A stretch of DNA of 64,000 bases, taken from Leptospira sp. GIMC2001. GTDB lineage: Bacteria; Spirochaetota; Leptospiria; Leptospirales; Leptospiraceae. Every line of letters begins with the position of its first letter. Position 1 is the stretch's first letter. Below, in pieces: positions 10,661-20,569 of the stretch. The notes beneath the pieces are model-generated. The model was not told where the DNA came from. It saw only the letters and a list, made by a program, of their open reading frames with translations, and ran no database searches. The stretch spans positions 2,659,559 through 2,723,558 of the forward strand of contig NZ_CP115468.1 of the NCBI RefSeq assembly GCF_028462125.1, read 5' to 3'. The position numbers and the translations under genes were made by a program.

Positions 10661-11997
10661 TTCTCATTCGACCTAATTTCAATTTTTACAGGAACACCAC
10701 CCAATCCAAATTCACTATTGATTTTTTTTCTAAAATAACTCAGAACATTGGGTGTAAACAATTCCTTACTATTGACAAAGAAAATTACATGGAATGGTAA
10801 GGCAGATACTTGAGTCGCATACTTAACTTTAGGTGGTCTTTTGGATGCCATCGCGATCTTACCATCCGATAGCCATTCTTTGATTTTTTTGTTAAGCTCA
10901 GAAGTAGATACTTTTACCTTAGTTCGATCATCCAATTCCCATACTTTATCAAGTAAAGAATTCACTCTCTGCCTTGTCATAGCACTCAAAGTTATAATTG
11001 GTTTATCTGTCATCGCGGGAAAGCGAGATAATATATCTTTTTTATAATTATTTAGCGTTTTATCTGTTTTGTCTGGAATCAGATCCCATTTATTGAATCC
11101 AATTACGACTGGTTTACCTGATTTTTCTAAATAAGCAAATATCCTTTTGTCGTAATCGCCTACTCCTTTCGTTGCATCCAGTAAAAATACAACCAAACCT
11201 GACTCATCGATCGAACGAAGTGTACGCTTATAAGAATAAAATTCTAAACTCTCGGCCGTTTTACTTTTCTTTCGAATTCCAGCTGTATCTGTAAGCTCGG
11301 CTAATTTATCTTTGTATTTAAAATACGAGTTCAAAGAATCTCTTGTAGTTCCGGCGATCTCACTTACAACCGCTCGCTTATAACCAAGAATTGCATTGAG
11401 AAGGGAAGATTTGCCAGAGTTGGGTTTACCAACAATTGCGATTTTTAGATCAGGAACAAGCATCCCAGAATCACGATGGTTCGGTAGTAATAGATTGATT
11501 TTCTCGAATACAAGTCCAAGATTTCTCTTGCCTAGAGCCGATACAGGAATTGCTTCTTTCACTCCAATTCTAAATAAATCTTCAAGATCCATTTCTTCTT
11601 TCTCGGAATCTGCTTTGTTTGCAACAACCAGAGTTGGGATCTTACGTAAAACTTTATCTTTACGAAAAAGTTCCATAAGCCTATGATCATATTCTTGAAT
11701 ATCTTTCTTATCCATTACATGAATGATAAGATCAGATTCGCTTAGATGATTCATACTAACTTCAATTATTGACTGAGACATCTCATCGAGTGAATCTAAA
11801 TCTAGACCTGGTGTGTCTCTCAAAAGTATAGGCCCAGTTAAATCATCTCGATCAACGAAAATCTCTAATACATCCCTCGTTACACCGGGAATATTTTTTG
11901 TAATCGAATGTGCAGCTTTGCCTGCAAGTCTATTGTATAGAGTCGATTTACCGACATTTTGCCTTCCGACAATTGTTACTATAGGAGGCTTTTTCAT
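10657..11997 (-). CDS. der: Ribosome-assembly GTPase Der (EngA)
   Basis: Tandem-GTPase protein needed for 50S subunit maturation. The first G domain has GRQNVGKS (residues 11-18), DTPG and NKAD; the second has GKPNSGKS (190-197), DTAG and NKWD; a C-terminal KH-like domain closes the protein (446 residues, normal length). It overlaps plsY downstream and smpB upstream by four bases each, a chain of translational coupling. Pairing with smpB links ribosome assembly with ribosome rescue in one transcript. Confidence 0.97.
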   Translation of the reverse strand: MKKPPIVTIVGRQNVGKSTLYNRLAGKAAHSITKNIPGVTRDVLEIFVDRDDLTGPILLRDTPGLDLDSLDEMSQSIIEVSMNHLSESDLIIHVMDKKDIQEYDHRLMELFRKDKVLRKIPTLVVANKADSEKEEMDLEDLFRIGVKEAIPVSALGKRNLGLVFEKINLLLPNHRDSGMLVPDLKIAIVGKPNSGKSSLLNAILGYKRAVVSEIAGTTRDSLNSYFKYKDKLAELTDTAGIRKKSKTAESLEFYSYKRTLRSIDESGLVVFLLDATKGVGDYDKRIFAYLEKSGKPVVIGFNKWDLIPDKTDKTLNNYKKDILSRFPAMTDKPIITLSAMTRQRVNSLLDKVWELDDRTKVKVSTSELNKKIKEWLSDGKIAMASKRPPKVKYATQVSALPFHVIFFVNSKELFTPNVLSYFRKKINSEFGLGGVPVKIEIRSNEK

Positions 11998-12479
11998 GTT
12001 CGTAATCTTCCCTTCATTGCTCTTTCAATTTCAATTTTTGCATCTTTCTTCTGCAAATCTTCTCGTTTATCATATAATTTCTTTGGTTTTGCTATTGCGA
12101 TTTGCACTTTAAATCTTCTATTATCTTTGAAGTAACATTTTACTGCAACTAACACCAAACCTTTTTCTTTTATTGCCTTTTCCATTAAGGAAATTTCTTT
12201 CTTATGAAGTAGCAATTTTCTTGGGCGTATTTCAATATGTTCTGAGTAACCTTTGTTTTTATATTTCGGGATTTGTAGATTTTCTAAGAACACTTCGCCC
12301 CGCTTTACCTTTGCAAAAGCATCAGTAAGATTTCCCTTTTTTTCTCTTAGCGATTTTACTTCGGATCCTGTAAGAACCATTCCCGCTTCAAAGATTTCTC
12401 CTAATTCAAAATTGAATCTCGCTTTTTTATTAACGAGAGCATCAGGTGCTTTAGATTTTGAATTATCAGTCTTAGACAT
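11994..12479 (-). CDS. smpB: SsrA-binding protein SmpB
   Basis: Binds tmRNA and delivers it to stalled ribosomes for trans-translation. The recognisable core includes [20 protein letters not shown], followed by the Gly-Asn-Leu-Thr-Asp-Ala-Phe region; the basic C-terminal tail ends in RAMKGRLRT, as expected for the helix that enters the mRNA channel. At 161 residues it is of normal length. It is coupled to der by a 4-base overlap and follows the AAA/VWA-like gene by 2 bases. The tmRNA gene itself is not in this window. Confidence 0.97.
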   Translation of the reverse strand: MSKTDNSKSKAPDALVNKKARFNFELGEIFEAGMVLTGSEVKSLREKKGNLTDAFAKVKRGEVFLENLQIPKYKNKGYSEHIEIRPRKLLLHKKEISLMEKAIKEKGLVLVAVKCYFKDNRRFKVQIAIAKPKKLYDKREDLQKKDAKIEIERAMKGRLRT

Positions 12480-12481
12480 TC

Positions 12482-15400
12482 TTAGTTCCTTTGGCTATGA
12501 TGAGTCAGAATCAACCTTGACAATTCTGATCCAATGAGATTCGGCATATTGTAGAAATTCTCAGAAGTAACTTGAATTGAATCATGAAAAATATGCTCCG
12601 CTATGTAGCGACTCCCCAAACCAACTCCTAAGAATACATAATTTTTTGACTCGTTCTTACGGACAGCTTGTTTTAGTAACTGAGTCTCTCTGCTTGCAAT
12701 TTCATCATCTATTTCCGCTTTTGCCCTCTGACCCCGAAAATCAGAGACAATCACAACAATTCTAGTTTGCGAGTCAGGAGTAAAAAAATTATCCAAGTTC
12801 TCGAGAATCTGATATTCAGGAATTGAGTCCCCTTCCCAACCTTGGGTAAAAAAGTTGAACAATTCCGACTCTGCTCTCTCATCGAATTCATCTTCGTATT
12901 TCTTCGCATGAATGATATCAATTTTTTCTTTTGTATTCTTGATGTCGCTATAAGTATGCACGCTAAAATCAACTTCATGATCACGAAGAATGTAGGTGGA
13001 AGTGAGAAGTGCAGACAAAACAGCAACCGAATAATCGAAGTTAAAAACCCGACGACACTTACTGACTAGAAAAGCAACTTCAACCCCTTTTAGTTTCTCT
13101 TCATTTTTCTCAATTAGAGTTTTATCAAAAATGCGACTATCTCCTTTTCCATTTCGAAAATTGAGGTATCGTCTTGCATCAATTCTAGATCCTTCGTTTC
13201 GATACATTCTCGTGATATCAACTTCAGGATCAAATAGACGTTCTAAGTTCAATTCAACTTCTTCTAATTCTTTGCCAAATACTTCGTAAAATTCCTGCTG
13301 AGAAACTGCCATCTTATAGTCCCAGAGAAGTCTTCTTTTCTTAAGAAATTGTTTGTACAATTCTTCCGTTCGGTATCCCCAAGCACCACCTCCACCAGCA
13401 GGTTCGCCTTGACCCATGTTGCCTCTGGTGTCCTTGCCATACCAAGCATCAGCACCTTCTTTCACATTACCGCCGGTAGGTGGAGTATTGATTTCAAGAC
13501 CTCGCTTGAGCGGATCACCAGAATTGAGTTTTTTGGCTTTGCCAGTAAGTGGTTCCCTTTTATGTAGTTCTGGGTCCCACCACATTTTCTTTTCTAGATC
13601 AGTTGCCTGGGTAAAAGTTTTTTTTTTCTCTTCGATTTTCTCGAAGAGTCCTGATTCCAACTCGATTCCTTGGATTGTATAATCCAAAATTTTCTCAAGC
13701 TCGGCTCGTTCTTTTGGATCTGAGATTTGGTTGGTGTATGCGATTTTTCCACCTCGAATCGCAATCTCCTTCAGATCTTTCTGGTTGTATCGAATCAAAT
13801 GGTCTTTCCATTTCAGTAGATTCGATAGTCCAAATGAGTACGGAACCAAATTTGCCGAACCAATTGTACGCTTATGAGATAGTTCTTTGAGTTTTAAATG
13901 GTATTTCGCCATTGCCTCTGGAAGAAATCCTTCAGGTAAATAAAAACTCAACACTTCCTTAAGCGTTCCTATATCTTCTAGTTCAGGAAATAAAACAGGC
14001 GTAAAACGGTTACGAAATGCACGAGAAATTGTAGGTAGAGATTTCGAACTTCTGAAGGATTTGAAAGCAATTACTCTAGAGTTATCAGTAAGTTTTATTG
14101 GAATGACTTCACCACTTTCAGGTGGTAAGGCTAGAGATTTAGCATCATCGGTAAGCATGTTCATTTTCTCTACGAGTTCTGCACCTGCTGATTCAAGTCC
14201 CGTGATTACAATCGTTGCACCTTTTCGAATTCCTCTTGTGAGAGGACCATCCGTCCAACCCACTTCATTTTTGCCAACTGGCTTAAGTGATCCAACAATA
14301 TCTGATGTGTGCACACCCTTGGATAAAGATACAAGTTCTACCGGATTGCCCATAAGTTCAGTTACCAATGGGAAAAATTCCTGCGGATCTTGATCTTGCC
14401 TATATTCTATAAGAAGGTTTTCCTTATTCTGGAAGATTGTTACAACCTTTTCCATAAAAGAAAGAATCGGTTCTGGCATTGGCAATGAGCTTAGAGTTTG
14501 TTTCATCTCCGACTCATCATTAATCTTCAATTCTTTATCATTGCAGAACAAAGTATTTTTGTTGATTTCAAATTTTACAGGAAGATTTGGAATATTTTTA
14601 TCCTTCCAAATCTCAGCTAGCAATTCTCTGATTCTTGCTCGGTCGTCTGGTTTTCGAAAGGGTTCATAGAACAGATTGTACGCTTCTCTTAGATAAATTT
14701 CTTCATCTTGTTTGCCGAATAATAAAACCCTTTCACAAAATTTCTTAAGAACTCGAATATTGAAATGGTATTTTTCTAAATCACCTCGACCGATCTCTCC
14801 TTGCTTGACTGCAAGTTCTGCTTCCAGGGATGTACGAATTGCACGAGTTAGAAAATCATTTGGAATGTCTGGATACAATTTACTAAGTATAAATAAAATC
14901 TCGTCAGGAGTATGCGGATCAATATAGACCACAGAGAAATGTTTCGTAATATCAAAGGGTAAAGGTTTTCTTCCTTCAAATCCTTCTGAAGGATTCTGAG
15001 TCCCAATAAAATGAAAACCATCACGTCCATAGATTCGATCTCCGGAACCCTCTAACAAATCCAAAAATCCCGATTCGTAAACAGAAGAGAATCTCTTGAG
15101 TATATGTGGAGTTGCTAAGTTCATTTCGTCCGCGACAAATGAATAACCTTCCATGAGAGAAGTTGTAAGCGGACCATTTGCCCATTCAAATCCCTTGCCA
15201 TCCATTAGAACTCGGTAGGAGCCAATTAAATCTTCTGGTAAAGTATCTTCATTTAAGCTAAACCTCAAAGTGGGTTTCTGTAATTTTGAGTTGATGTAGT
15301 AAACCAATGCGTTCTTACCAACTCCAGCATCACCAACAAGTAGAACTGGACGACCTTCGAGCATTGGATAAAGAATATTTTGCAATTGCTTGATGGTAGA

Positions 15401-15493
15401 ATCTGTCTCAACTAAATCGGAAGGAAAGATCAGAGACCTATTTCCGTTCTCATATAAAGGAATCTGAATGCCTGCGATGGTTACGCTTTTCAT
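12482..15493 (-). CDS. MoxR/midasin-like tandem AAA protein with C-terminal VWA-like domain
   Basis: A 1,003-residue protein whose first AAA_5-type ATPase has Walker A GDAGVGKN (54-61), Walker B-like [10 protein letters not shown] and sensor region [18 protein letters not shown], as in midasin/CobS/GvpN-type remodelling ATPases. A second, middle AAA unit ([20 protein letters not shown] ... [10 protein letters not shown]) lacks a Walker A and is probably structural. The C-terminal 200 residues resemble a von Willebrand A fold, but the strand that should hold the MIDAS Asp-x-Ser-x-Ser reads [13 protein letters not shown], so metal binding looks lost; VVIVSDFRG fits a later strand. MoxR/VWA pairs usually remodel or mature protein complexes; here both parts are fused. 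It heads the smpB-der-plsY operon; the substrate is unknown. Confidence 0.8.
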   Translation of the reverse strand: MKSVTIAGIQIPLYENGNRSLIFPSDLVETDSTIKQLQNILYPMLEGRPVLLVGDAGVGKNALVYYINSKLQKPTLRFSLNEDTLPEDLIGSYRVLMDGKGFEWANGPLTTSLMEGYSFVADEMNLATPHILKRFSSVYESGFLDLLEGSGDRIYGRDGFHFIGTQNPSEGFEGRKPLPFDITKHFSVVYIDPHTPDEILFILSKLYPDIPNDFLTRAIRTSLEAELAVKQGEIGRGDLEKYHFNIRVLKKFCERVLLFGKQDEEIYLREAYNLFYEPFRKPDDRARIRELLAEIWKDKNIPNLPVKFEINKNTLFCNDKELKINDESEMKQTLSSLPMPEPILSFMEKVVTIFQNKENLLIEYRQDQDPQEFFPLVTELMGNPVELVSLSKGVHTSDIVGSLKPVGKNEVGWTDGPLTRGIRKGATIVITGLESAGAELVEKMNMLTDDAKSLALPPESGEVIPIKLTDNSRVIAFKSFRSSKSLPTISRAFRNRFTPVLFPELEDIGTLKEVLSFYLPEGFLPEAMAKYHLKLKELSHKRTIGSANLVPYSFGLSNLLKWKDHLIRYNQKDLKEIAIRGGKIAYTNQISDPKERAELEKILDYTIQGIELESGLFEKIEEKKKTFTQATDLEKKMWWDPELHKREPLTGKAKKLNSGDPLKRGLEINTPPTGGNVKEGADAWYGKDTRGNMGQGEPAGGGGAWGYRTEELYKQFLKKRRLLWDYKMAVSQQEFYEVFGKELEEVELNLERLFDPEVDITRMYRNEGSRIDARRYLNFRNGKGDSRIFDKTLIEKNEEKLKGVEVAFLVSKCRRVFNFDYSVAVLSALLTSTYILRDHEVDFSVHTYSDIKNTKEKIDIIHAKKYEDEFDERAESELFNFFTQGWEGDSIPEYQILENLDNFFTPDSQTRIVVIVSDFRGQRAKAEIDDEIASRETQLLKQAVRKNESKNYVFLGVGLGSRYIAEHIFHDSIQVTSENFYNMPNLIGSELSRLILTHHSQRN

Positions 15494-15520
15494 AGGTTTA
15501 GAATCTGTCAGACACTTACT

Positions 15521-15549
15521 TTGACAACCAAATTCTATTGACGCATCAT
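15521..15549 (+). promoter_or_regulatory. Sigma-70-type promoter for the aminotransferase operon
   Basis: TTGACA at 15521-15526, a 17-base spacer and CATCAT at 15544-15549 place transcription start near 15556, about 16 bases before the aminotransferase ATG. The -35 is perfect and the -10 matches four of six consensus positions. Confidence 0.4.
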
Positions 15550-15571
15550 CTGTCCAAAAGACGCTATACCA

Positions 15572-16663
15572 ATGTCTCTCTCCAAAAAAATGTCACGCAT
15601 AGATAGCTCACCGATTCGAAGAGCATTTGAATTAGCAAGCAAAATTGAGAATCCAATCAACTTCTCTATTGGGCAGCCTCATTTCCCTTGTCCACAAAAT
15701 ATTGTAGAAGCAATGAAAAAAGCCTTAGACAACGGGAAAACTTCGTACACATTGACCGCTGGTATTCCCGAACTCAGAGAGGCAATGGCAAATAAATATA
15801 GAACGGAAAATTCAATATCTTATGCAACAGCGGAACGAGTCTTAGTTACTTCGGGAATTAGTTCATCATTATTTCTGTTATTCAATGCCTTAGTTGATCC
15901 AGATGATGAATGTTTGGTGATCAGTCCTTATTTCCTAATGTATCCTTCTATGCTCGGATTCTATGGCGCAAAAGTCACAACACTGGATCAAAATTTCACA
16001 CCCGAAATGGTATCTAAGTTAAAAGATCGAAAATTCAAATTGATTATTTTTTCATCACCTTCAAACCCAACTGGAAAAATTCTTTCGAAAACTCAATTAA
16101 CTGCATTGGCAGAGCTTGCGGAATCAACTGGAGCTCATTTAATATCCGACGAGATCTATGAACTATTCGACTATGATAATAAATTTATCTCTGTTGGTTC
16201 ATTTTACGAAAAAACGATCACTCTGTCTGGATTCTCCAAAACTTATAATATGACAGGACTTCGTTTATCGACTATATTGGCACCGCAAGAAATCATCACG
16301 GCTCTTACAACATTGCAGCAATACACGGTAGTATGTGCACCCGCCCCCGTTCAATGGGCTGGACTCGAAGCACTCAAAACAGATATGAGTTCCTATATTC
16401 AAGATTATAGAGAAAAAAGAGATTATGTATATGATAATCTAAAAGACCATTATGAAGTTGAAAAATCGGATGGAGCTTTTTACTTTTTTCTAAAAGTTCC
16501 CATTCGTGATGAAGATTTTGTGAACAAGGCTGTAGAGAAAGAAAAATTGATTCTAGTTCCGGGATATATTTTCTGTGAAGACCACAATCATGTGCGTTTG
16601 TCTTTTGCAAGTGAATGGGATAGTTTGAAAAAAGGAATAGCTGCACTTCAGAGACTTGCCTGA
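15572..16663 (+). CDS. Class I/II PLP-dependent aminotransferase
   Basis: Fold-type I aminotransferase of the aspartate/tyrosine aminotransferase-like family (363 residues). Typical motifs are FSIGQPHFPCP near the N-terminus, YTLTAGIPELREA, SSPSNPTGKIL (the Asn that contacts PLP), ISDEIYELF (the Asp that pairs with the pyridine nitrogen), and TLSGFSKTYNMTGLR with the Schiff-base lysine. Substrate choice among aspartate, aromatic and other amino acids cannot be fixed by eye. The first ATG is used, although an in-frame ATG at 15590 is equally possible; neither has a strong ribosome site. The stop overlaps the prepilin peptidase start (TGATG). Confidence 0.88.
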   Translation: MSLSKKMSRIDSSPIRRAFELASKIENPINFSIGQPHFPCPQNIVEAMKKALDNGKTSYTLTAGIPELREAMANKYRTENSISYATAERVLVTSGISSSLFLLFNALVDPDDECLVISPYFLMYPSMLGFYGAKVTTLDQNFTPEMVSKLKDRKFKLIIFSSPSNPTGKILSKTQLTALAELAESTGAHLISDEIYELFDYDNKFISVGSFYEKTITLSGFSKTYNMTGLRLSTILAPQEIITALTTLQQYTVVCAPAPVQWAGLEALKTDMSSYIQDYREKRDYVYDNLKDHYEVEKSDGAFYFFLKVPIRDEDFVNKAVEKEKLILVPGYIFCEDHNHVRLSFASEWDSLKKGIAALQRLA

Positions 16664-17490
16664 TGCTTGAGACTAACATCGAATTGATTCCTATTTATAT
16701 AGCTCTATTTTTTATCGGAGCTTGCTTGGGAAGCTTCTACTTCAATCTAGCCTATAGAATTTTGGATTTATACTATTCTCAGAATAGGAAAATTTATAAG
16801 GGTGCAAGACGCCTCTATGAGTTGTTTATTCATCCGAGCCATTGCGAGAATTGCGAGGCGAAAATTCCAGCAGTTGCACTCATTCCAATTATTGGATACT
16901 TTCTTACTCGAGGCAAATGCAAAGAATGTGGTTATCAAATTCCATTGATCTATCCGATCGGAGAGTTGCTATTTGCGATTAGCGGATGTTTGTATTTTTA
17001 TTTGAGTGATAGCCCTTGGATTGCTGTTTTAATCATTCTACTGCAAGGACATCTTTTGATTTCTATCTATACAGATATAACTTATTTCTCTCTGGACTAT
17101 GAGAATCTAATCTGGATTTTTATTTGGGGATTTATTGCAAATTATCTGATCAACGACGGATTCCCTATATTAGAAGATTACTATGTTCTAGCTGGATTCA
17201 TTGGTTTTTTCTTGATATTGTATCTATTCTATCCGCAAGGAATCGGGTTCGGAGATGTTCTATTCGCTCCAGTCTTTGCTTTTCTAACTGGACATCCATG
17301 GTGGATGCTTTTTATCAACGCATCATATATTCCTGCAGTTCTATTCACATTTATTTTTCGAGACAGGAGCAAAGGAATCAGAAATACTCCCATTCCCATG
17401 GGTGTATATTTTTGTTTAGGATTGTTGATATGTTTTATTGCCAAATTGGTATTTATGAAATGGGGAATGGAGATAGAAGCTTATGAGTGA
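16663..17490 (+). CDS. Type IV prepilin peptidase / leader peptidase (A24 family)
   Basis: Polytopic membrane aspartyl protease that cleaves, and usually N-methylates, type IV prepilins or type II secretion pseudopilins. The N-terminal cytoplasmic loop keeps the paired cysteines (HCENCEAKIPA and RGKCKECGY) of the methylating, zinc-binding form. Catalytic aspartates are expected in TDITYF (after helix 4) and in the GxGD-type motif GIGFGDVLF. About seven hydrophobic segments are present in 275 residues. It overlaps both neighbours (1 base upstream, 8 bases with pdxH), so it is translated as part of the aminotransferase-pdxH operon. No pilin or secretion genes are nearby. Confidence 0.93.
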   Translation: MLETNIELIPIYIALFFIGACLGSFYFNLAYRILDLYYSQNRKIYKGARRLYELFIHPSHCENCEAKIPAVALIPIIGYFLTRGKCKECGYQIPLIYPIGELLFAISGCLYFYLSDSPWIAVLIILLQGHLLISIYTDITYFSLDYENLIWIFIWGFIANYLINDGFPILEDYYVLAGFIGFFLILYLFYPQGIGFGDVLFAPVFAFLTGHPWWMLFINASYIPAVLFTFIFRDRSKGIRNTPIPMGVYFCLGLLICFIAKLVFMKWGMEIEAYE

Positions 17491-18130
17491 GATAGATCTA
17501 GCTAGCATACGTAAAAATTATTCTAAGGAAAGATTGGATGAAGAAGATGTGGGAGATGACCCAATCCAATTTTTCAATCTTTGGATGAGTGAAGCTGTGG
17601 ATGCTAAAATTCCAGAACCAACCGCTATGTCTGTATCAACCGTCTCAAAATCTGGAAGACCATCTTCTAGGATTCTACTTCTAAAAGGAGTGGAGAATGG
17701 GATTTTTAAATTCTACTCCAATTATTCATCGAATAAAGGACAAGAAATTGCGCAAAATCCAAATGTTAGTCTATTGTTTTTCTGGCCAGAATTAGAAAGA
17801 CAGATTCGTATTGATGGTCTAGTCGAAAAACTTTCCAGAGAAGAATCAACTATTTATTTCCATTCGAGACCGAGAGAAAGCCAGATTGGCGCACATACTT
17901 CACTGCAGTCTTCAACACTTGATTCGCGTGAAAGTTTAGAAAAAAAATACGAAGAATTTTTGCAAAAATTTGCCAATATTAATCCGATTCCTATTCCTGA
18001 GAATTGGGGTGGATATGGTTTGGTTTCCGATCGAATCGAATTTTGGCAAGGAAGACCATCGAGGTTGCACGATAGAATTGTTTTCAAAAAAGAAAATTCC
18101 ACATGGCAAAAGATTCGTCTATCTCCATGA
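17483..18130 (+). CDS. pdxH: Pyridoxamine 5'-phosphate oxidase
   Basis: FMN enzyme that oxidises pyridoxamine or pyridoxine phosphate to pyridoxal phosphate. Family motifs include DPIQFFNLWMSEA, PTAMSVSTVSKSGRPSSRIL, FYSNYSSNKGQEIAQNP, the FMN/PLP-binding ERQIRIDG, SRPRESQIGAHTS, and the C-terminal FWQGRPSRLHDR...IRLSP. The 215 residues are full length. It overlaps prepilin peptidase by 8 bases and shares a transcript with a PLP-dependent aminotransferase, a sensible cofactor-supply grouping, while its own cofactor FMN depends on the riboflavin genes encoded nearby. Confidence 0.96.
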   Translation: MSEIDLASIRKNYSKERLDEEDVGDDPIQFFNLWMSEAVDAKIPEPTAMSVSTVSKSGRPSSRILLLKGVENGIFKFYSNYSSNKGQEIAQNPNVSLLFFWPELERQIRIDGLVEKLSREESTIYFHSRPRESQIGAHTSLQSSTLDSRESLEKKYEEFLQKFANINPIPIPENWGGYGLVSDRIEFWQGRPSRLHDRIVFKKENSTWQKIRLSP

Positions 18131-18144
18131 GTATATCATTGAAC

Positions 18145-18167
18145 TAACTAGATCAGTTAATTTTTTT
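18145..18167 (+). terminator. Weak hairpin plus T7 after pdxH
   Basis: TAACT-AGATC-AGTTA is followed directly by A and a run of seven T. The stem is only five AT-rich pairs, and it overlaps the last codon of the convergent ribBA gene, so it is at best an inefficient terminator. Confidence 0.3.
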
Positions 18168-19392
18168 CTTTATGAAGTGGTGTAAGCTTACTTGCATCAA
18201 TGGTTAATAGATGACCCATTTTCATTTTCTTGGTCATGAGATAGTGATGGTTCTCATCACCAGCGATGATTTCGATGGGAACTCTATCGACAACACTTAG
18301 GTTATAACCTTCCAGTCCAACAATCTTTCTTGGATTGTTAGTCATAAGCTTCATTTTCTGAACGCCTATATCTTTTAGAATCTGCGCGCCAATTCCATAA
18401 TCTCTTAAGTCAGCGGCAAATCCCAATTGAAGATTTGCTTCCACCGTATCAGCTCCTGTGTCTTGAATCTGATAGGCTTTTAGTTTATTGATAAGTCCAA
18501 TTCCACGACCCTCTTGCCTCATATAGAGAAGGATTCCTTTACCAGCATCTTCAATCATCTTCAAAGCCGAATGAAGTTGCGATCCACAGTCACAACGTTT
18601 ACTGAAGAAAATATCACCAGTGAGACATTCCGAGTGAACACGAACAAGAACTGGATCATCGGCTTTTATATCACCTTTCACCAATGCTACATGGATCTTA
18701 TCGTCAACTAACGTAGAATAGGCTCTAATTTCGAAATCACCATAGTCAGTTGGCAATCGTGTTGCTACTTCAAGATGAATCAGCTTGTCTTGATTCTGAC
18801 GATAGCGAATCAAGTCTTCAATTGTATAAATATTTAAATCATGCTTCTTGGCAAATAATTCAAGATCAGGAAGTCTTGCCATCGTCCCATCTTCATTCAT
18901 AATTTCGCAGATCACACCAGCAGGTTTTAGCCCAGCCAAAATACTTAGATCCACGGATGCTTCCGTATGACCCGCACGACGAAGCACTCCACCAGGAACG
19001 GCTTCCAAGGGAAATAAATGTCCAGGAAAAATCAATGATTCTGTTGTAGAGTTCGGATCCAAAAGAACTTCAATGGTTTTGGCACGATCAGCGGCAGAGA
19101 TCCCAGTTGTTGTTCCTTCTTTTGCATCTACGGAAATGGTGAATGCAGTTCCATGTTTATCACCACTTCCGGTTTGAATCTTGCCAAGACCCAACTTTCG
19201 CAACCGATCTTTGGTCATAGGAATGCATATCAGCCCGCGTCCATGAGTTGCCATGAAATTAATCTGCTCCTTGGTAGCAAATTCTGCCGCAATAACCAAA
19301 TCTCCCTCGTTCTCTCGATCCTCCGAGTCGACAAGAATGATCATCTTGCCTGCTTTAATATCTTCGATAGCTTGTTCGATGGGTTTTACCAT
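18157..19392 (-). CDS. ribBA: Bifunctional DHBP synthase / GTP cyclohydrolase II
   Basis: Provides both starting branches of riboflavin synthesis. The N-terminal half (residues 1-200) is 3,4-dihydroxy-2-butanone-4-phosphate synthase: [16 protein letters not shown] binds Mg2+ and ribulose-5-phosphate, and [15 protein letters not shown] and ICEIMNEDG complete the site. The C-terminal half is GTP cyclohydrolase II, with the zinc ligands in [20 protein letters not shown] and the substrate loop [10 protein letters not shown]. At 411 residues it is a normal fusion. AGGAG precedes the ATG. The 91-base upstream spacer shows no FMN riboswitch. It is transcribed separately from ribD and ribE, which lie on the same strand 0.6-2.7 kb away beyond the STAS gene. 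Confidence 0.97.
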   Translation of the reverse strand: MVKPIEQAIEDIKAGKMIILVDSEDRENEGDLVIAAEFATKEQINFMATHGRGLICIPMTKDRLRKLGLGKIQTGSGDKHGTAFTISVDAKEGTTTGISAADRAKTIEVLLDPNSTTESLIFPGHLFPLEAVPGGVLRRAGHTEASVDLSILAGLKPAGVICEIMNEDGTMARLPDLELFAKKHDLNIYTIEDLIRYRQNQDKLIHLEVATRLPTDYGDFEIRAYSTLVDDKIHVALVKGDIKADDPVLVRVHSECLTGDIFFSKRCDCGSQLHSALKMIEDAGKGILLYMRQEGRGIGLINKLKAYQIQDTGADTVEANLQLGFAADLRDYGIGAQILKDIGVQKMKLMTNNPRKIVGLEGYNLSVVDRVPIEIIAGDENHHYLMTKKMKMGHLLTIDASKLTPLHKEKN

Positions 19393-19516
19393 AGGTAGGA
19401 ACTCCTATATACCAAATTTTTCAAAATTGATATAAAAGACACTGAAAAATCATTGATCCCAACACGAGTTTCTTTCTAATGATATGAACCGAACAATTGC
19501 AGACGAAGGATATAGA

Positions 19517-19888
19517 ATGGAACTTAAGCTCAGCCAACTAGGAAATATCAAAATCATTGAAATTTCTGGAAAATACGACATAGAATCTACCGAAGAATTT
19601 GAAAACATCTTTAACAAGCAGCTTGAATCTAAACCAAAATATATCGCAGTTGATATGAGCAAGTTGGATTATATTGACTCATCTGGAATTGGATCACTAA
19701 TCAAATGCCTCAATTCTCTAAAATCCAAAAATGGGAAACTCCTTCTGATTGGAATGAAGCCAATGATACAAAATGTATTCAAACTAGCTAAGTTGGATAT
19801 GTTTTTTGAAATCCTTTCCAAACCAGACTTCGAAGCAAAATACATGGACGATGACGATAGCGACATCGACAACCTTCTCAAGAAATAA
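19517..19888 (+). CDS. STAS-domain anti-sigma factor antagonist
   Basis: A single STAS domain of the SpoIIAA/RsbV type. The loop YIDSSGIGSLIKCL contains the serine that partner kinases phosphorylate to switch binding of the anti-sigma factor. The start is taken at the ATG at 19517 (MELKLSQLGN), because GAAGGA lies 6 bases upstream; an in-frame ATG at 19484 has no ribosome site. The product is 123 residues, with an acidic tail (DDDDSDIDNL). No anti-sigma kinase is adjacent; the GHKL-like gene at 61.6 kb is too far away to assign as a partner. It is convergent with ribE. Confidence 0.92.
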   Translation: MELKLSQLGNIKIIEISGKYDIESTEEFENIFNKQLESKPKYIAVDMSKLDYIDSSGIGSLIKCLNSLKSKNGKLLLIGMKPMIQNVFKLAKLDMFFEILSKPDFEAKYMDDDDSDIDNLLKK

Positions 19889-19909
19889 TAATTTATTGTA
19901 AGCAATCAC

Positions 19910-19941
19910 ACCCTTTTGATTCTGAATCTTTTCAAAAGGGT
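19910..19941. terminator. Bidirectional hairpin between the STAS gene and ribE
   Basis: ACCCTTTTGA and TCAAAAGGGT form a perfect 10-bp stem around a 12-base loop, in the 73-base convergent gap between the STAS and ribE stop codons. Its A/T-rich flanks suit termination from either side, though neither strand has a long T-tract. Confidence 0.6.
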
Positions 19942-19961
19942 CTCCAATCATTTCGGAATAT

Positions 19962-20567
19962 TTAAGATTTTCTAACCATTTTTTCAAGATATCTTGCGAC
20001 TAGATCAATTTCCAAATTCACCACCGATCCAACAACCCAAGTTGATGCGGTGGTTTTTTGTATAGTCTCAGGAATCAAAACCAGCTCAAAATGATTCTTA
20101 GAAGGCAATGACACAACCGTAAGGGAAATTCCATCGACAGCAATGCTTCCCCTTGTTACGATAAAGGAATCCATTTCCTCTGGATATTCGATGTAGTAGA
20201 TCCAAACCTTTCCATTATCGCGAGTTTCCACAAAGGTCACTTTTCCTGTACCGTCTACATGTCCTTGGACATAATGGCCGCCAAGTCGCGTAGTTGGAGT
20301 AACAGATCTTTCGAGATTTACCGGATCACCTATTTTCAATAAGCCGAGATTGGTTAATTCTAAAGTTTTGTAGGATGAATAGAATTCGAATTTGTTTCTA
20401 TTTGCTGTAAGTTTGGTAACTGTCTGACAGGCTCCACTAATAGAAATACTATCCCCAAGCTTAAGATCATTGTCTATCCAATCGAATTCTACTTGCAAAA
20501 TTTTGCCTCCATCTGTGTCTTCAACTGAACGAACAATACCCTTGCCTTCAACCAATCCAGTAAACAT
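19962..20567 (-). CDS. ribE: Riboflavin synthase alpha subunit
   Basis: Dismutates two 6,7-dimethyl-8-ribityllumazine molecules to riboflavin. Two lumazine-binding barrels are visible: MFTGLVEGKGIV and DSISISGACQTV in the first, GHYVQGHVDGTG and SIAVDGISLTVV in the second. I take the second of two closely spaced ATGs (20567), since the family begins MFTG and AGGGAG stands 6 bases before it; the ATG at 20573 abuts that site but overlaps the ribD stop. It is the last gene of the secD-secF-ribD-ribE series. No lumazine synthase (ribH) gene follows, so it must lie elsewhere. Confidence 0.96.
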   Translation of the reverse strand: MFTGLVEGKGIVRSVEDTDGGKILQVEFDWIDNDLKLGDSISISGACQTVTKLTANRNKFEFYSSYKTLELTNLGLLKIGDPVNLERSVTPTTRLGGHYVQGHVDGTGKVTFVETRDNGKVWIYYIEYPEEMDSFIVTRGSIAVDGISLTVVSLPSKNHFELVLIPETIQKTTASTWVVGSVVNLEIDLVARYLEKMVRKS

Positions 20568-20569
20568 AT

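Noticed and set aside
11994..12479. tmRNA (ssrA) gene next to smpB
   Set aside because: The flanks of smpB are coding on both sides with overlaps of a few bases; no space for tmRNA.
14061..14393. 110-codon plus-strand frame inside the AAA/VWA-like gene
   Set aside because: It is a shadow of a well-supported gene on the other strand.
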